This document shows positions 63,999 to 64,000 of a stretch of 64,000 nucleotides of DNA, piece by piece. The position numbers and the translations under genes were made by a program. Source of the DNA: Bacteroidota bacterium (GTDB lineage: Bacteria > Bacteroidota > Bacteroidia > Chitinophagales > Chitinophagaceae); contig JAKQGX010000012.1 of NCBI GenBank assembly GCA_029573235.1, positions 62,001 to 126,000 on the forward strand, given 5' to 3'. Positions within the stretch are counted from its first letter, which is position 1; each line of letters opens with the position of its first letter. Below the pieces are notes generated by a model, which did no database searches, was not told the DNA's origin, and saw only the letters and a program-made list of their open reading frames with translations.

Positions 63999-64000
63999 GC

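Overview
The window looks like a chromosomal stretch from a Bacteroidota bacterium, probably of the Chitinophagales. The evidence is a set of family markers (DUF4270, DUF4783, DUF4293, DUF3098, a Bacteroidota-type PheS zinc motif) and the near absence of Shine-Dalgarno sequences. There are also many matches to the Bacteroidota sigma-A -7 element TAnnTTTG just upstream of genes. Most of the window is core genome. I see no phage, insertion sequence, CRISPR array or rRNA.

Layout. 1-3.1 kb: a minus-strand operon of a GT5-like glycogen-synthase domain protein, a DUF4270 lipoprotein and glmS (cut by the window edge), divergent from panC. 4.3 kb: a promoter/terminator pair that looks like a small RNA gene. 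4.6-10.7 kb: a 2018-residue alpha-2-macroglobulin. 10.7-15.1 kb: GT39 membrane glycosyltransferase, dipeptide epimerase, HAD phosphatase and a tandem DUF2249 protein. 15.5-24.1 kb: cysS, MsbA-like ABC exporter, pdxJ, pheS, DUF4783, gpmI and a 2-oxoacid:ferredoxin oxidoreductase beta subunit. 24.2-26.1 kb: tRNA-Thr/Tyr/Gly/Thr-tuf, in the same order as the E. coli tufB operon. 26.2-30.5 kb: ftsX, DUF3098, a divergent ureohydrolase, hflX and a small unknown gene. 30.7-40.1 kb: a glycan region with three GT4 genes and a PIG-L deacetylase on the minus strand and three GT2 genes on the plus strand; between them lie folA and what appears to be an internally deleted methyltransferase. 40.3-43.9 kb: M16 peptidase, SnoaL-like protein, DUF4293 and serS.

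44.0-48.6 kb holds the most interesting block: a transmembrane Ser/Thr kinase with an extracytoplasmic C-terminal domain, a translationally coupled PP2C phosphatase, and an FHA-TM-trypsin-like protease preceded by a perfect 16-bp palindrome. Together they look like a phospho-signalling route from the cytoplasm to a periplasmic protease. 48.7-54.6 kb: uvrB, a repeat-containing lipoprotein, ahcY and pckA. 54.9-59.4 kb: the F-type ATP synthase genes atpBEFHA. A hairpin and a new promoter separate atpE from atpF, and atpG does not follow atpA. 59.5-64.0 kb: flavin reductase-like protein, ychF, a polyprenol-phosphate-type GT2, gamma-carbonic anhydrase-like protein and an outer-membrane beta-barrel.

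Regulation. At least five genes (pheS, gpmI, serS, a PIG-L deacetylase, uvrB) have the -7 element ending only 4-7 nt before the start codon, so their mRNAs are probably leaderless or nearly so. Several starts were moved downstream of the longest reading frame for this reason. All functions are inferred from motif recognition by eye; no database search was run.
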